From contig JAOEKQ010000004.1 of assembly GCA_028379895.1 (NCBI GenBank), positions 54,724 to 118,723 of the forward strand: a stretch of 64,000 bases of DNA. Reading direction: 5' to 3'. The stretch is from Burkholderiales bacterium (GTDB taxonomy: Bacteria > Pseudomonadota > Gammaproteobacteria > Burkholderiales > Eutrophovitaceae). Each line of letters opens with the position of its first letter. The first letter of the stretch is position 1. Shown one piece after another: positions 9,677 through 19,470 of this stretch. Position numbers and translations under genes: made by a program. The notes under the pieces are model-generated. The model was not told the DNA's origin and ran no database searches. It saw nothing but the letters and a program-made list of their open reading frames with translations.

Positions 9677-10546
9677 ATGAATAAATTTAATCAAGTTTGT
9701 ATCGTTGGTAAATATAAGAGCGCCGAGGTTCGGCGTCCAGTTTCCCAGATTATTGACTTTCTGCAAGGAGAGGGTGTTCGTTGTATGGTTGATGACATGA
9801 CCGCGCAACAACTCCCGGGAATTAAGGTGGAGTGCGGGCCGATGGATGATGTTGTCAGACGTAGCGATTTAGTGGTGGTCCTTGGTGGTGATGGCACGCT
9901 GCTTGGTCTTGCGCGCACGGTAGCTTTGCACAATGTGCCTTTGCTTGGTATTAATTTGGGCCGGTTAGGTTTTCTGGCAGATATATCACTGAATAAAATG
10001 GTGGCCAGCTTGCGTGCGGTACAAAGGGGCGAATACATTATTGATGATCGCGCGATGCTTGAGGTGAGCACCGATGGCGAGCCTAAGAATGGAATTTGGG
10101 CTTTGAATGATGTTTCAATTGGCAAGGGGCAGAGTGGTAGTTTGATTCAGATGAAGGTTACTATTGATGGCGAGTTTGCCTATAACCTAAGGTCCGATGG
10201 GCTAGTTGTGTCAACTCCAACCGGCTCCACTGCGTATGCGCTCTCCGCTGGAGGCCCTATAATCGCGCCTGGAGTGGATTGTATCTTGTTAGTGCCTGTT
10301 TGCCCGCATTCCCTGTCCAATAGGCCTATCGTTATTCCGGGTACCTCTCGGATAGAGATTGAGTTGATGGAGTCGATCGATGCGCGTGTACACATTGACA
10401 GCCACACCCATTTGAACATTAGCGAGGGAGAACGACTAATGATTCAAGTAGCGGCTCCAAAAGTAAGGTTAGTCCATTCGAGGGGTCATGATTATTTCGG
10501 AACGCTCAGGGAAAAGTTACATTGGGCTGGAACAATGGGGTCGTAA
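9677..10546 (+). CDS. nadK: NAD kinase
   Basis: Phosphorylates NAD+ to NADP+. The ATG at 9677 (MNKFNQVCIVGKY) aligns with the usual NadK start and gives 289 aa. A GTG five codons upstream (9662) is possible, and neither start has a strong ribosome site. GGDGT is at residues 70-74, followed by GINLGRLGFLADI, NDVSIGKGQ and the glycine-rich DGLVVSTPTGSTAYALSAGG. It precedes recN by 19 nt, so the two are likely cotranscribed. Confidence 0.96.
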   Translation: MNKFNQVCIVGKYKSAEVRRPVSQIIDFLQGEGVRCMVDDMTAQQLPGIKVECGPMDDVVRRSDLVVVLGGDGTLLGLARTVALHNVPLLGINLGRLGFLADISLNKMVASLRAVQRGEYIIDDRAMLEVSTDGEPKNGIWALNDVSIGKGQSGSLIQMKVTIDGEFAYNLRSDGLVVSTPTGSTAYALSAGGPIIAPGVDCILLVPVCPHSLSNRPIVIPGTSRIEIELMESIDARVHIDSHTHLNISEGERLMIQVAAPKVRLVHSRGHDYFGTLREKLHWAGTMGS

Positions 10547-10565
10547 TTTTGCGTAAAGATCTTTC

Positions 10566-12224
10566 ATGCTGATTCGTTTGACGGTTAAAGACTATGTTTT
10601 AATCGATTCGATTGAACTCAGTTTAGATCCTGGGTTTACAGTTCTCACAGGAGAGACTGGTGCGGGTAAATCTATATTGCTTGGCGCGATTAGTCTTATC
10701 TTAGGGGGGCGCTCTGATGTGGGGAGCATTAAAGCTGGTGCAAGCCGAACGGATATTGTTGCTGAGTTCGACATATCAAACTTACCGCTTGTTTGTGCTT
10801 TTTTGCAGGACGGCGAATTAGGTGTTGACGACTGTGTTTTAAGACGAGTAGTTGACACCGCAGGTCGGTCGAGAGCCTGGATCAACGGTATTCCTGTTAC
10901 GGTAAAACAACTTAAGGCATTGGGTGCATTATTGATCGATATTCATGGTCAACATGAGCACTACTCTTTAGTTGATGCCTCCACTCATACCCAGGTTCTA
11001 GATTCTTTTGGTAATTTGTCGAATTCAGCTGAGCTAGTTGGGAGTGCATGGAAAAATTGGCAGTCTGAAAAAATAAAACTAAATCAATGCTTGGAGCAAT
11101 CAGAAGCGCTCAAGCAAAAAACCGAGGAGTTACGTCAAACGCAAAGAGAGCTGGATGTTCTAGGGTTTTCTGACAAAGAATGGCTTCAAACCCTAGAGCA
11201 GCATCGCAAGGCGAGCAATATCAATGAGCTGATTGATGCGGCCAATCAATCTGTTCATATGCTTGGGGACGGCAAGCAAAACATTTTGTCTATTTTGGCT
11301 AATGTTCGATCCAAACTCGCTGGTGTAGCCGAAATAGATCCGCAAGTCGATATAATGTTAGGGGACATTGAGGGGTTGGAGATCCAACTCGGAGAATTTA
11401 GTCGAGATCTGCGTCGATACGCAGAATCGCTTGATTTTGATGTCGGTTTAGCTGAGACGCTGGACCGAAGAATTACGGAAGTGCAACGTTGTGCTCGTAA
11501 ATATGGCGTTAAACCTGATGATTTGGATGAGATGGCCTCGAACGTTCGGGATGAACTTGAGAAGATATCTTTAAGTACTGATTTAGACGAGCTCCAGAGA
11601 GCAGAGGCTCGTGTGAGAGACACATATATGGAGGCCGCCAGGCAGTTGAGCTCGGACCGAGGGAGCTCATGTGTTGGGTTGACGCAAAAGGTCAACTTAG
11701 CACTTGCAGATTTAGCGATGTCGGGAGTCCAATTTGAAGCTCGCCTTGTTCCTAATGCCGAACCTGGCGTTACAGGCCTCGAGCAGGTAGCCTTTTACGT
11801 GGCTACAAACCCTGGTGCTGAGGCTAAGCTTGTGGGTAAGGTGGCATCAGGTGGGGAGTTATCAAGAATATCATTGGCAATTCAGTCCGTCGTGCATCAA
11901 GATTCCTCTGTACCAACGGTCATATTTGATGAGGTTGACTCTGGGGTGGGTGGTGCAGTGGCTGAAATTGTCGGAAGGATGCTAAAAACAGTTGGCAGAC
12001 GTGCTCAAGTTTTGTGTGTGACGCATTTGCCGCAAGTTGCTGCCCTTGGGGACTCGCATTGGAAGGTTTCTAAAGCTCAGTCAAAAACAGCTTCTAGTAC
12101 GCGTTTGCAAAAACTCAAATCCAGGGAGTGTGTTGACGAAATCGCTCGAATGTTGGCTGGTGAGGTGATATCAGAGCAAGCGAAAGCCCATGCGCGAGAG
12201 CTGATCAATTCGGCATCGACGTAA
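10566..12224 (+). CDS. recN: DNA repair protein RecN
   Basis: SMC-like ATPase that acts in double-strand-break repair. Walker A GETGAGKS is at residues 29-36. A long charged, helical coiled-coil region occupies roughly residues 140-370. The C-terminal ABC head has the signature ASGGELSRISLAIQSVV, Walker B TVIFDEVDSGVGG and CVTHLPQVAALGD. The 552-aa length fits the family (E. coli 553). I see no obvious LexA box upstream, where E. coli recN is SOS controlled. Its 3' end converges on fur. Confidence 0.97.
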   Translation: MLIRLTVKDYVLIDSIELSLDPGFTVLTGETGAGKSILLGAISLILGGRSDVGSIKAGASRTDIVAEFDISNLPLVCAFLQDGELGVDDCVLRRVVDTAGRSRAWINGIPVTVKQLKALGALLIDIHGQHEHYSLVDASTHTQVLDSFGNLSNSAELVGSAWKNWQSEKIKLNQCLEQSEALKQKTEELRQTQRELDVLGFSDKEWLQTLEQHRKASNINELIDAANQSVHMLGDGKQNILSILANVRSKLAGVAEIDPQVDIMLGDIEGLEIQLGEFSRDLRRYAESLDFDVGLAETLDRRITEVQRCARKYGVKPDDLDEMASNVRDELEKISLSTDLDELQRAEARVRDTYMEAARQLSSDRGSSCVGLTQKVNLALADLAMSGVQFEARLVPNAEPGVTGLEQVAFYVATNPGAEAKLVGKVASGGELSRISLAIQSVVHQDSSVPTVIFDEVDSGVGGAVAEIVGRMLKTVGRRAQVLCVTHLPQVAALGDSHWKVSKAQSKTASSTRLQKLKSRECVDEIARMLAGEVISEQAKAHARELINSAST

Positions 12225-12244
12225 ATCGCAACTTCCGAGTTGTT

Positions 12245-12676
12245 TTAGGATTGTCTCTTGTGTGGACAGTTTAATTTGGTGCAGTCTGCATAAATATGCA
12301 GAGAATGACCGATGATTTCAAATCCTCTATTCTTCGCAATTTCGGTTTGCTTGAGCTCGATTTCTTCATCAAAAAATTCTTCTACTCGACCACATTGATT
12401 GCACACCAAATGATCATGGTGCTCTCCTTGATCAAGTTCATAAACAGCTTTGCCGGATTCAAAGTGGTGTCGTATGAGTATTCCTGCTTGTTCAAATTGA
12501 GTCAGTACTCTGTAGATAGTGGCTAACCCTATATCCATCTCGTCATCTAATAGGTGTCTGTACACGTCTTCTGCTGAAAGATGCCTCGCTGTTGACGTTT
12601 CGAATACATTAAGTATCTTCAGACGGGGTAGGGTGGCTTTTAGCCCCATATTTTTGAGGTCTAGAGGTGTTTTCAT
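12245..12676 (-). CDS. fur: Ferric uptake regulator Fur
   Basis: Iron-dependent repressor. The 143-residue protein has an N-terminal winged helix beginning KNMGLKATLPRLKILNVFE, a DNA-recognition helix in DIGLATIYRVLTQFEQAG, and HHDHLVCNQCG (86-96) with regulatory metal and zinc ligands. A second CxxxxC pair lies at C132/C137. It is divergent from bamE, as in Pseudomonas. A strong Fur box lies upstream of the porin at 57.9 kb, giving Fur a plausible target in this window. Confidence 0.97.
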   Translation of the reverse strand: MKTPLDLKNMGLKATLPRLKILNVFETSTARHLSAEDVYRHLLDDEMDIGLATIYRVLTQFEQAGILIRHHFESGKAVYELDQGEHHDHLVCNQCGRVEEFFDEEIELKQTEIAKNRGFEIIGHSLHIYADCTKLNCPHKRQS

Positions 12677-12755
12677 GACAGTGTAATTTCTGTTGGTTTA
12701 GCCTATCATAACGTTTTTGTTACTTATTGACTAACCATTCAGGCCTAAAATTAAT

Positions 12756-13106
12756 ATGAATTGGATGTATACAGCTCTTCTACGTTGTGTGAGCTCTTTA
12801 GCTCTTGTGCTAACTTTGTCGTCGTGTTTTCTGTCTCCTTATAAATTAGAGGTTCGTCAGGGGAACTATCTTGATGAAGAAATGCTGATGAAGCTCAAGC
12901 CTGACATGACCAAGGACCAGGTGTCCTTTATATTGGGAACGCCTTTGGTGATTGACCCGTTGACCCCTAACAATTGGAATTATGTTTATTTAGCTGGATT
13001 AGCGGGCGATGTTAAGAGAGAGCGAACGATTATTGTCGTCTTTGAGCAAGATCGATTGAGCCGGTTAGAGGGGGACGTGACAGTAGAGGGCTGGACAAGG
13101 CAATAG
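12756..13106 (+). CDS. bamE: Outer-membrane assembly lipoprotein BamE
   Basis: Small lipoprotein of the BAM complex that inserts beta-barrel proteins. The 116-residue precursor has a signal peptide with lipobox LSSC (lipidated Cys24). The SmpA/OmlA fold follows, with the motif LKPDMTKDQVSFILGTPLVIDPL near residues 47-69 and a central NNWNYVY strand. The divergent fur-bamE pair next to recN is a known gammaproteobacterial arrangement. dapB starts about 60 nt downstream. Confidence 0.94.
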   Translation: MNWMYTALLRCVSSLALVLTLSSCFLSPYKLEVRQGNYLDEEMLMKLKPDMTKDQVSFILGTPLVIDPLTPNNWNYVYLAGLAGDVKRERTIIVVFEQDRLSRLEGDVTVEGWTRQ

Positions 13107-13164
13107 TCAAAACGTACGTTATGTCGACTATAGTCAAACTTGTAGAGGCGGGCAGGGAGTAGTT

Positions 13165-13968
13165 ATGAATAAATTGAAAATAGCTGTGTGCGGTGCGTCT
13201 GGGAAAATGGGGCGGACATTAATCGGTTGCATAAGAGAAGACGAAGCGCTGGTCTTGGTTGGGGCTTTAGAAACTCCAGATAATGCTTGCTTAGGTAAGG
13301 ATGCCGGTGGGCTGGTTGGTTTTGATTCGGGGGTTGTCATATCGTCAAATGTCGATGCTGTTACTAGTGGCGCGGATATATTGATAGATTTCACTCGGCC
13401 GGAAGGAACGATTGAGCACCTGAAGTCGTGTTTATCGAATAACACTGCTATGGTTATTGGAACGACAGGTTTTACTGACATCCAGAAAAATTCGATAAAG
13501 CAAGCTGCCGCAAGCATACCTCTTGTGAGTGCACCCAATATGAGCGTCGGTGTCAATGTATTACTGAGATTATTAAAAACAGCATCTATCGCTTTAGATG
13601 ATGATTACGATATTGAGATTGTCGAAGCTCATCACAAACATAAAGTTGATGCCCCATCTGGAACGGCGCTAAGGATGGGAGAGGTCATAGCAGACTCTCT
13701 GGGCAGAGGGCTCTCCGATTGTGCGGTTTTTGCGCGTGAGGGCTATACGGGGGTCCGTAAACCTAAGACGATTGGTTTTTCTACCGTGAGAGCGGGAGAT
13801 ATTGTCGGTGAGCATACGGCTATATTTGCAGGGACTGGAGAGCGGATTGAGATAACCCACAAGGCCTCTGACCGAAGTAATTTTGCGGTCGGTGCGCTGA
13901 GGGCGGCGAAGTTTTTATCCGGGAAGAAAGAAGGCCTTTTCGATATGCAGGACGTTTTAGGCGGCTAA
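13165..13968 (+). CDS. dapB: 4-hydroxy-tetrahydrodipicolinate reductase
   Basis: NAD(P)H-dependent reductase of the lysine/diaminopimelate pathway. The nucleotide-binding loop GASGKMGR is at 10-17. The signature EAHHKHKVDAPSGTA begins at residue 154 and carries the catalytic His (156/157) and Lys160. The length is 267 aa, against 273 in E. coli. GGGAG lies 6 nt before the ATG. It is followed by carAB, the classic dapB-carA-carB order, but here separated from dnaJ, which usually precedes dapB. Confidence 0.97.
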   Translation: MNKLKIAVCGASGKMGRTLIGCIREDEALVLVGALETPDNACLGKDAGGLVGFDSGVVISSNVDAVTSGADILIDFTRPEGTIEHLKSCLSNNTAMVIGTTGFTDIQKNSIKQAAASIPLVSAPNMSVGVNVLLRLLKTASIALDDDYDIEIVEAHHKHKVDAPSGTALRMGEVIADSLGRGLSDCAVFAREGYTGVRKPKTIGFSTVRAGDIVGEHTAIFAGTGERIEITHKASDRSNFAVGALRAAKFLSGKKEGLFDMQDVLGG

Positions 13969-14040
13969 GATTCCTAGGGTATTAGAATCAGCCTGGCTGC
14001 ATCGAACATGTGAATATAAACATTTAGAAGTTTATAGAGA

Positions 14041-14070
14041 TTGATCGATAGTTCTTTCCGCCTGTATAAT
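14041..14070 (+). promoter_or_regulatory. Sigma-70 promoter of carAB
   Basis: TTGATC (14041-14046), an 18-nt spacer and a consensus TATAAT (14065-14070). Transcription should begin near 14077, only a few bases before a terminator-type hairpin. Confidence 0.65.
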
Positions 14071-14080
14071 ATTGCAGTTG

Positions 14081-14144
14081 CGGGGGGGAACGCTAAGCGA
14101 TTCTTCCCGTTTTTTGCAAGTGCCTCAAGGGCGCCGCTTCCCGT
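14081..14144 (+). promoter_or_regulatory. carAB leader: terminator hairpin with a second possible arm (putative attenuator)
   Basis: The 5' arm CGGGGGGGAA-CGC (14081-14093), loop TAA and 3' arm GCG-A-TTCTTCCCG (14097-14109) are followed by T6 (14110-14115), a textbook intrinsic terminator. The 8-mer CTTCCCGT of the 3' arm recurs at 14137-14144, just before the ribosome site, and could compete for the same G-rich arm. The arrangement suggests conditional termination before carA. The hairpin could instead be the dapB terminator if carA used another start, but no better promoter is visible downstream. Confidence 0.6.
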
Positions 14145-14169
14145 ACTCAAATTTATCCTCGGAGGTCGA

Positions 14170-15312
14170 TTGTCGTATCAAAAATGTGATCCAGCGATCT
14201 TGGTTCTCGAGGATGGCACCGTATTTCAGGGTTTTTCGATCGGCGCCGATAAACCTGCTGTTGGTGAGGTGGTTTTTAATACCTCGATGACCGGTTATCA
14301 GGAAATTCTCTCTGATCCTTCATATCAAAATCAAATTGTTGCGCTTACTTATCCTCACGTGGGCAGCGTTGGCTGTAACGCAGAGGATATGGAATCAATT
14401 TGCGCGCGCGCCGCAGGGCTCATTATTCGTGATTTGCCATTGATGCAAAGTAATTTTCGGTCCACGAGTTCGCTCAGTGAATGGATGAAAGCTCAAAACG
14501 TTCCAGGGATTGCAGGTATTGATACTCGAAAGTTAACTAGATTGCTCCGAGAGAAGGGTGCGTTGCGCGGCGCGATAGCCGCGGGCAAGGCCAACCCAGA
14601 AGAGCTAATGGCTCTTGTCCGCTCGTTTCCTGGGTTAGGAGGAAGCGATCTGGCCATTGAGGTGACGTGTGATAGTGCCTATGAGTGGACTCAGTCAGAG
14701 TGGTCGCTCGGCTCAGAGGTTCGCAAGATAACTAAATTAGAACGTCATATTGTTGCCTACGATTTTGGCGTCAAACATAACATACTGCGGATGTTGGTCT
14801 CTCGGGGCTGTCGCGTGACCGTCGTGCCGGCGACAACTACTGCAGAGGAAGTAAGTAAGTTGAGTCCTGATGGCGTCTTCTTGTCCAACGGTCCAGGTGA
14901 CCCAGAACCATGTGTGTACGCGGTTGAGGCCATTAAACAACTGTTGGTTAACCGAGTACCAATGTTCGGGATTTGTCTTGGCCATCAATTACTCGCAATT
15001 GCAAGTGGCGCTAGGACTCGAAAAATGAAGTTTGGTCACCATGGGGCGAATCATCCCGTTAAAGACCTTCTTACGGGACAAGTTTTAATTACTAGCCAGA
15101 ATCACGGCTTTGAAGTTGATCAAGATTCGCTGCCAAATGATGTTCAAGCCACCCATGTCTCTTTGTTTGACGGAAGTTTGCAAGGCATTCAGCACTTGAA
15201 CGCGCCTGCCTTTTCATTCCAGGGTCACCCTGAGGCGAGTCCGGGTCCTCATGACGTAGATTATTTATTTGACCGTTTTATGAAAAGTGTTGATCAAGCC
15301 AAAAATAATTAA
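14170..15312 (+). CDS. carA: Carbamoyl-phosphate synthase small (glutaminase) subunit
   Basis: Class I glutamine amidotransferase that feeds ammonia to CarB for arginine and pyrimidine synthesis. The start is TTG at 14170, preceded by GGAGG (14161-14165). The resulting 380-aa protein puts the nucleophile in FGICLGHQ at Cys269 and the partners in QGHPEAS at His353 and Glu355, the same numbers as in E. coli CarA. An in-frame extension to 14041 is untranslated leader containing the promoter and hairpin. carB begins 31 nt downstream. Confidence 0.97.
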   Translation: MSYQKCDPAILVLEDGTVFQGFSIGADKPAVGEVVFNTSMTGYQEILSDPSYQNQIVALTYPHVGSVGCNAEDMESICARAAGLIIRDLPLMQSNFRSTSSLSEWMKAQNVPGIAGIDTRKLTRLLREKGALRGAIAAGKANPEELMALVRSFPGLGGSDLAIEVTCDSAYEWTQSEWSLGSEVRKITKLERHIVAYDFGVKHNILRMLVSRGCRVTVVPATTTAEEVSKLSPDGVFLSNGPGDPEPCVYAVEAIKQLLVNRVPMFGICLGHQLLAIASGARTRKMKFGHHGANHPVKDLLTGQVLITSQNHGFEVDQDSLPNDVQATHVSLFDGSLQGIQHLNAPAFSFQGHPEASPGPHDVDYLFDRFMKSVDQAKNN

Positions 15313-15343
15313 AAACAAGTTATAGGGAGCGCTGGGACGATTC

Positions 15344-18300
15344 ATGCCGAAAAGAGAAGATATTCAATCCATATTAATTATAGGTGCGGGTCCGATTGTG
15401 ATCGGGCAGGCCTGTGAGTTTGATTATTCTGGTGCTCAGGCATGTAAGGCTCTCAGAGAAGAGGGCTATCGAGTAATTCTGGTCAACTCAAACCCAGCGA
15501 CGATAATGACCGATCCGGAGCTGGCGGATGTGACATACATTGAGCCAATTACCTGGCAGATTGTAGAAAAAATCATAGTTAAGGAACGGCCTGACGCATT
15601 GCTCCCCACTATGGGTGGTCAGACCGCTTTGAATTGCGCCTTAGATCTGGCTAAGCACGGGATATTGGAGAAGTATTCTGTTGACATGATCGGTGCCAGC
15701 AAAGAGGCGATCGATAAAGCTGAGGATCGAGAGAAATTCAAGGCCGCGATGACTAAAATTGGTCTTGATAGTCCGAAGTCTATGATTGCGCATAGTTTGG
15801 AGGAGGCGATCCAAGTCCAGGCTCTGATTGGTTACCCTGCGATTATCAGGCCCTCTTTTACAATGGGCGGAGCCGGTGGCGGGATCGCATACAATAAGGA
15901 AGAGTTCGTCGATATTATCGAAAGAGGCTTAGACGCATCTCCAACAAAGGAAGTTTTGATTGAAGAGTCAGTAATCGGTTGGAAAGAATATGAAATGGAG
16001 GTTGTTCGTGACCGTTCGGATAACTGCATAATCATCTGTTCAATAGAAAACTTGGATGCAATGGGTGTGCATACCGGAGACTCGATTACGGTTGCTCCAG
16101 CGCAGACGCTCACAGATAAAGAATATCAAATAATGCGTAATGCTTCGATCGCGGTTTTGCGTGAGATTGGAGTAGATACGGGCGGCTCAAATGTACAATT
16201 CGCAATTAACCCGGATGATGGTCGCATGACCGTTATAGAGATGAATCCGCGAGTATCTCGGTCCTCAGCTCTCGCATCTAAAGCAACTGGTTTCCCTATT
16301 GCTAAGGTGGCAGCAAAGCTCGCGGTTGGTTTTACACTTGATGAGCTGAATAACGATATAACTGGTGGACAAACGCCTGCCTCTTTTGAGCCGACTATAG
16401 ATTATGTAGTGACAAAGATACCTCGTTTTGCTTTTGAAAAATTTCCTCGAGCTGATTCGCGACTCACAACTCAAATGAAGTCTGTTGGAGAGGTAATGGC
16501 TATTGGGAGGACATTTCAGGAGTCGTTCCAGAAAGCTCTCCGGGGGTTGGAAACCGGGATTGATGGTTTGGATGAACGATCTGATGACATTGAATTAGTG
16601 AGAGGCGAGATCACAGACCCTGGGCCAGAGAGAATTCTGTATGTTGCTGATGCCTTTCGCCTTGGTTTTAATCTCGAGGAAATCCATAACATCACCCATA
16701 TTGATCCATGGTTCCTAACATACATAGAGGACTTAGTCGTCGAAGAACGTGCAATTTCGGAAGGGTCCATCACAGACTTTGATCAAACGTATTTGAGACG
16801 CATAAAACAAAAGGGTTTCTCGGATAGACGAATCGCTAAATTGTTGGATATCGATGAGGGTGAGGTGCGTAGAGTACGAAATGCGCTCTCGATACGTCCT
16901 GTATTTAAAAGGGTCGATACTTGCGCAGCCGAATTTGATACGAATACGGCCTACATGTACTCCACTTATGAGGAGGAATGTGAGTCAAGGCCATCAAGTC
17001 GAGACAAAATAATGGTTTTAGGTGGGGGGCCAAATCGAATTGGTCAAGGTATTGAGTTTGACTACTGCTGCGTTCACGCTTCTTTAGCTCTTAGGGAAGA
17101 TGGTTTTGAAACGATCATGGTAAATTGCAATCCCGAGACCGTTTCTACTGATTACGATATTTCCGATCGTTTGTATTTTGAACCTCTGACGCTAGAGGAT
17201 GTATTGGAAATTGTCAATGTGGAGAAGCCCAAAGGCGTCATTGTTCAGTATGGTGGTCAAACTCCACTTAAATTGGCTGCTGGATTGTATGCCGAAGGCG
17301 TTCCAATAATAGGTACCAGTCCAGAAATGATTGATTGCGCTGAGGATCGGGAAAAATTTCAAAAATTATTGTCTGACCTCGGCTTGAAGCAACCGCCTAA
17401 CAGAACAGCCAGAAATTCTGAGGAAGCGATAGAACTAGCTAAACAAATTGGTTATCCACTTGTTGTTCGTCCGTCCTATGTTCTAGGGGGGAGAGCGATG
17501 GAGATTGTGCATCAGCAATCTGATCTTGTGAGGTATATGAGAGAGGCCGTCAAAGTCAGCAACGATAGCCCTGTGCTCTTAGATCGTTTCTTAAATGATG
17601 CAATAGAGGTTGATGTTGATGCAATTAGCGATGGTCACGATGTAGTAATTGGCGGGATTATGGAACACATTGAGCAGGCGGGCGTTCACAGTGGTGACTC
17701 TGCTTGTTCACTCCCTCCTTACAGCTTGTCTGGACTTCTTCAGAACGAACTACGACGCCAAACTATTGAGCTTGCTAAGGGGTTGCAGGTCGTCGGGTTG
17801 ATGAACATACAATTCGCCATTCAGGATCAAGATGTATTTGTGCTTGAGGTTAATCCGCGCGCGTCGCGAACCGTACCCTATGTTTCAAAAGCTATCGGCC
17901 GACCTCTAGCTAAGGTGGCAGCTAGCTGTATGGCCGGTAAAACACTGTCTCAAATGGGGGTGATATCGGAAATAGTGCCACCTTATTATTGTGTGAAGGA
18001 GGCAGTATTCCCATTTATTAAATTTCCTGGTGTTGACACGATCCTCGGTCCTGAGATGAGATCAACTGGAGAGGTGATGGGCGTGGGCCACTCTTTTTCA
18101 GAAGCTTTTGTGAAATCTCAGTTGGCAGCGGGAGTTTTGTTGCCGACCTCTGGGAAGGCGTTCATGAGCGTTCGAGATCTAGATAAAGATAAGATTATTG
18201 ATATAGCTCGCCGTTTATCTGAAATCGGTTTCGAACTAATAGCGACTAACGGCACGGCAAAGGCGCTCTCTGAGCATGGCCTTAGCGCCGAGCGGGTCAA

Positions 18301-18550
18301 TAAAGTGACGGAAGGTCGCCCTCATGTGGTGGATATGATTAAAAACGGAGAGATTGCAATGATCATCAATACCGTAGATGATAGCCAATCTTCCATTAGG
18401 GACTCCTATTCAATAAGGAGAACCGCATTACAGGGACGGGTCACTTACTTTACAACCATTGCTGGCGCAAGAGCCGCGAGCTATGGAATCAGTCAGATGA
18501 CTGATATGAAGGTCTACTCTGTTCAAGATTCTCATGGCTTGATCAGCTGA
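15344..18550 (+). CDS. carB: Carbamoyl-phosphate synthase large subunit
   Basis: Makes carbamoyl phosphate from bicarbonate, ATP and ammonia channelled from CarA. The 1068-residue protein shows the internal duplication of the family. The first half opens with [21 protein letters not shown], and the second half starts near residue 555 with [20 protein letters not shown]. Each half carries an ATP-grasp domain ([18 protein letters not shown] and [18 protein letters not shown]). The C-terminal MGS-like allosteric domain contains [13 protein letters not shown]. Complete, with no anomaly seen. Confidence 0.98.
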   Translation: MPKREDIQSILIIGAGPIVIGQACEFDYSGAQACKALREEGYRVILVNSNPATIMTDPELADVTYIEPITWQIVEKIIVKERPDALLPTMGGQTALNCALDLAKHGILEKYSVDMIGASKEAIDKAEDREKFKAAMTKIGLDSPKSMIAHSLEEAIQVQALIGYPAIIRPSFTMGGAGGGIAYNKEEFVDIIERGLDASPTKEVLIEESVIGWKEYEMEVVRDRSDNCIIICSIENLDAMGVHTGDSITVAPAQTLTDKEYQIMRNASIAVLREIGVDTGGSNVQFAINPDDGRMTVIEMNPRVSRSSALASKATGFPIAKVAAKLAVGFTLDELNNDITGGQTPASFEPTIDYVVTKIPRFAFEKFPRADSRLTTQMKSVGEVMAIGRTFQESFQKALRGLETGIDGLDERSDDIELVRGEITDPGPERILYVADAFRLGFNLEEIHNITHIDPWFLTYIEDLVVEERAISEGSITDFDQTYLRRIKQKGFSDRRIAKLLDIDEGEVRRVRNALSIRPVFKRVDTCAAEFDTNTAYMYSTYEEECESRPSSRDKIMVLGGGPNRIGQGIEFDYCCVHASLALREDGFETIMVNCNPETVSTDYDISDRLYFEPLTLEDVLEIVNVEKPKGVIVQYGGQTPLKLAAGLYAEGVPIIGTSPEMIDCAEDREKFQKLLSDLGLKQPPNRTARNSEEAIELAKQIGYPLVVRPSYVLGGRAMEIVHQQSDLVRYMREAVKVSNDSPVLLDRFLNDAIEVDVDAISDGHDVVIGGIMEHIEQAGVHSGDSACSLPPYSLSGLLQNELRRQTIELAKGLQVVGLMNIQFAIQDQDVFVLEVNPRASRTVPYVSKAIGRPLAKVAASCMAGKTLSQMGVISEIVPPYYCVKEAVFPFIKFPGVDTILGPEMRSTGEVMGVGHSFSEAFVKSQLAAGVLLPTSGKAFMSVRDLDKDKIIDIARRLSEIGFELIATNGTAKALSEHGLSAERVNKVTEGRPHVVDMIKNGEIAMIINTVDDSQSSIRDSYSIRRTALQGRVTYFTTIAGARAASYGISQMTDMKVYSVQDSHGLIS

Positions 18551-18592
18551 CTCTTTTTTACTTATTCATTTAAACAATTAAGGACTGTCGGT

Positions 18593-19069
18593 ATGTCAAA
18601 AGTACCTCTCACAATGCTAGGAGCTGAGAAACTTCGAGATGAATTACATCACTTAAAAACCTCAGAAAGACCGTCCGTTATCAGTGCTATTTCAGAGGCT
18701 AGAGCTCACGGTGATTTGTCTGAGAATGCTGAGTATGATGCCGCAAAGGAGCGTCAAAGTTTTATCGAAGGTCGTATCCTTGAGTTGGAAGGTAAATTAT
18801 CCAATGCGCAAATTATTGATCCTGCTTCCCTTGACGCTGAGGGACGGTGCGTATTCGGCGCCACTGTAAATCTCTCTGATTTAGAGTCCGATCAAAAAGT
18901 AACGTATCAAATCGTGGGAGAAGACGAAGCAGATATCAAGGGTGGGAAGATATCAGTTAACTCCCCTATTGCAAGAGCGCTTATTGGTAAGCAAGAAGGT
19001 GATGTTGCTGAGGTTAATGCGCCCGGCGGGGTTAGAGAGTACGAGATATTAGCTGTCAAATATGTATGA
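18593..19069 (+). CDS. greA: Transcription elongation factor GreA
   Basis: Stimulates transcript cleavage by backtracked RNA polymerase. The 158 residues match E. coli GreA in length. The N-terminal antiparallel coiled coil contains [18 protein letters not shown] with the acidic tip residues that coordinate Mg2+. The FKBP-like C-terminal domain ends [13 protein letters not shown]. It follows carB by 42 nt on the same strand, the usual carB-greA neighbour relation. Confidence 0.97.
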   Translation: MSKVPLTMLGAEKLRDELHHLKTSERPSVISAISEARAHGDLSENAEYDAAKERQSFIEGRILELEGKLSNAQIIDPASLDAEGRCVFGATVNLSDLESDQKVTYQIVGEDEADIKGGKISVNSPIARALIGKQEGDVAEVNAPGGVREYEILAVKYV

Positions 19070-19113
19070 GGCCTGTTCTTTAGTTTGTACTAGAGGATTT
19101 ACAGCGTTGACAT

Positions 19114-19398
19114 TCATTTGGAATTTTCTTCATTTTTGCGGAAGATCACTAATACCTTTCCGATATGAGTTATCGGAGTCGCGTCGAGGGACTTAGTAAT
19201 TTCTGACATGATCGTTTTGCGTTCGATGCGGTCGTCTGAATGCACTCGAACTTTTATTAATTCATGTGCGTCCAGGGCTATATTTAGCTCTTTTAAAACC
19301 GGTTTGCTTAGCCCTTTATCACCAATGGTGACAACCGGGTTAAGGTGATGGGCTTTACCCTTGAGTTCGCGTTTAAGTTTTTCTGTTAGTTGGTTCAC
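19114..19398 (-). CDS. yhbY: CRM-domain RNA-binding protein YhbY
   Basis: Small ribosome-associated protein with a single CRM (chloroplast RNA splicing and ribosome maturation) domain. The GTG at 19398 is preceded by GGGAA 5 nt upstream and gives 94 aa. A TTG at 19410 overlaps that ribosome site and is less likely. Family features are LKGKAHHLNPVVTIGDKGL, the HELIKVRV strand and IGKVLVIFRK at the end. It is divergent from rlmE, as in most gammaproteobacteria. Confidence 0.92.
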   Translation of the reverse strand: MNQLTEKLKRELKGKAHHLNPVVTIGDKGLSKPVLKELNIALDAHELIKVRVHSDDRIERKTIMSEITKSLDATPITHIGKVLVIFRKNEENSK

Positions 19399-19470
19399 TG
19401 TTGTTCCCAATTATGATTTCGATATTGAGTCGATATTGTAGTCTCAATGCACTGAATAAGTTACTCGGAT

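Noticed and set aside
10180..10419. Antisense frame in nadK, and similar long antisense frames in recN, ftsH, nuoG and nuoH
   Set aside because: These mirror coding constraint on the other strand and show no independent ribosome sites or domains.
14010..14030. Possible ARG box (TGTGAAT followed by an AT-rich stretch) upstream of carAB
   Set aside because: Only one half-site matches the ArgR consensus and the second half is absent, so ArgR control is not supported.
14041..14169. In-frame N-terminal extension of carA (43 codons)
   Set aside because: It contains the promoter and terminator hairpin. The start at 14170 gives exact E. coli active-site numbering (Cys269, His353, Glu355).
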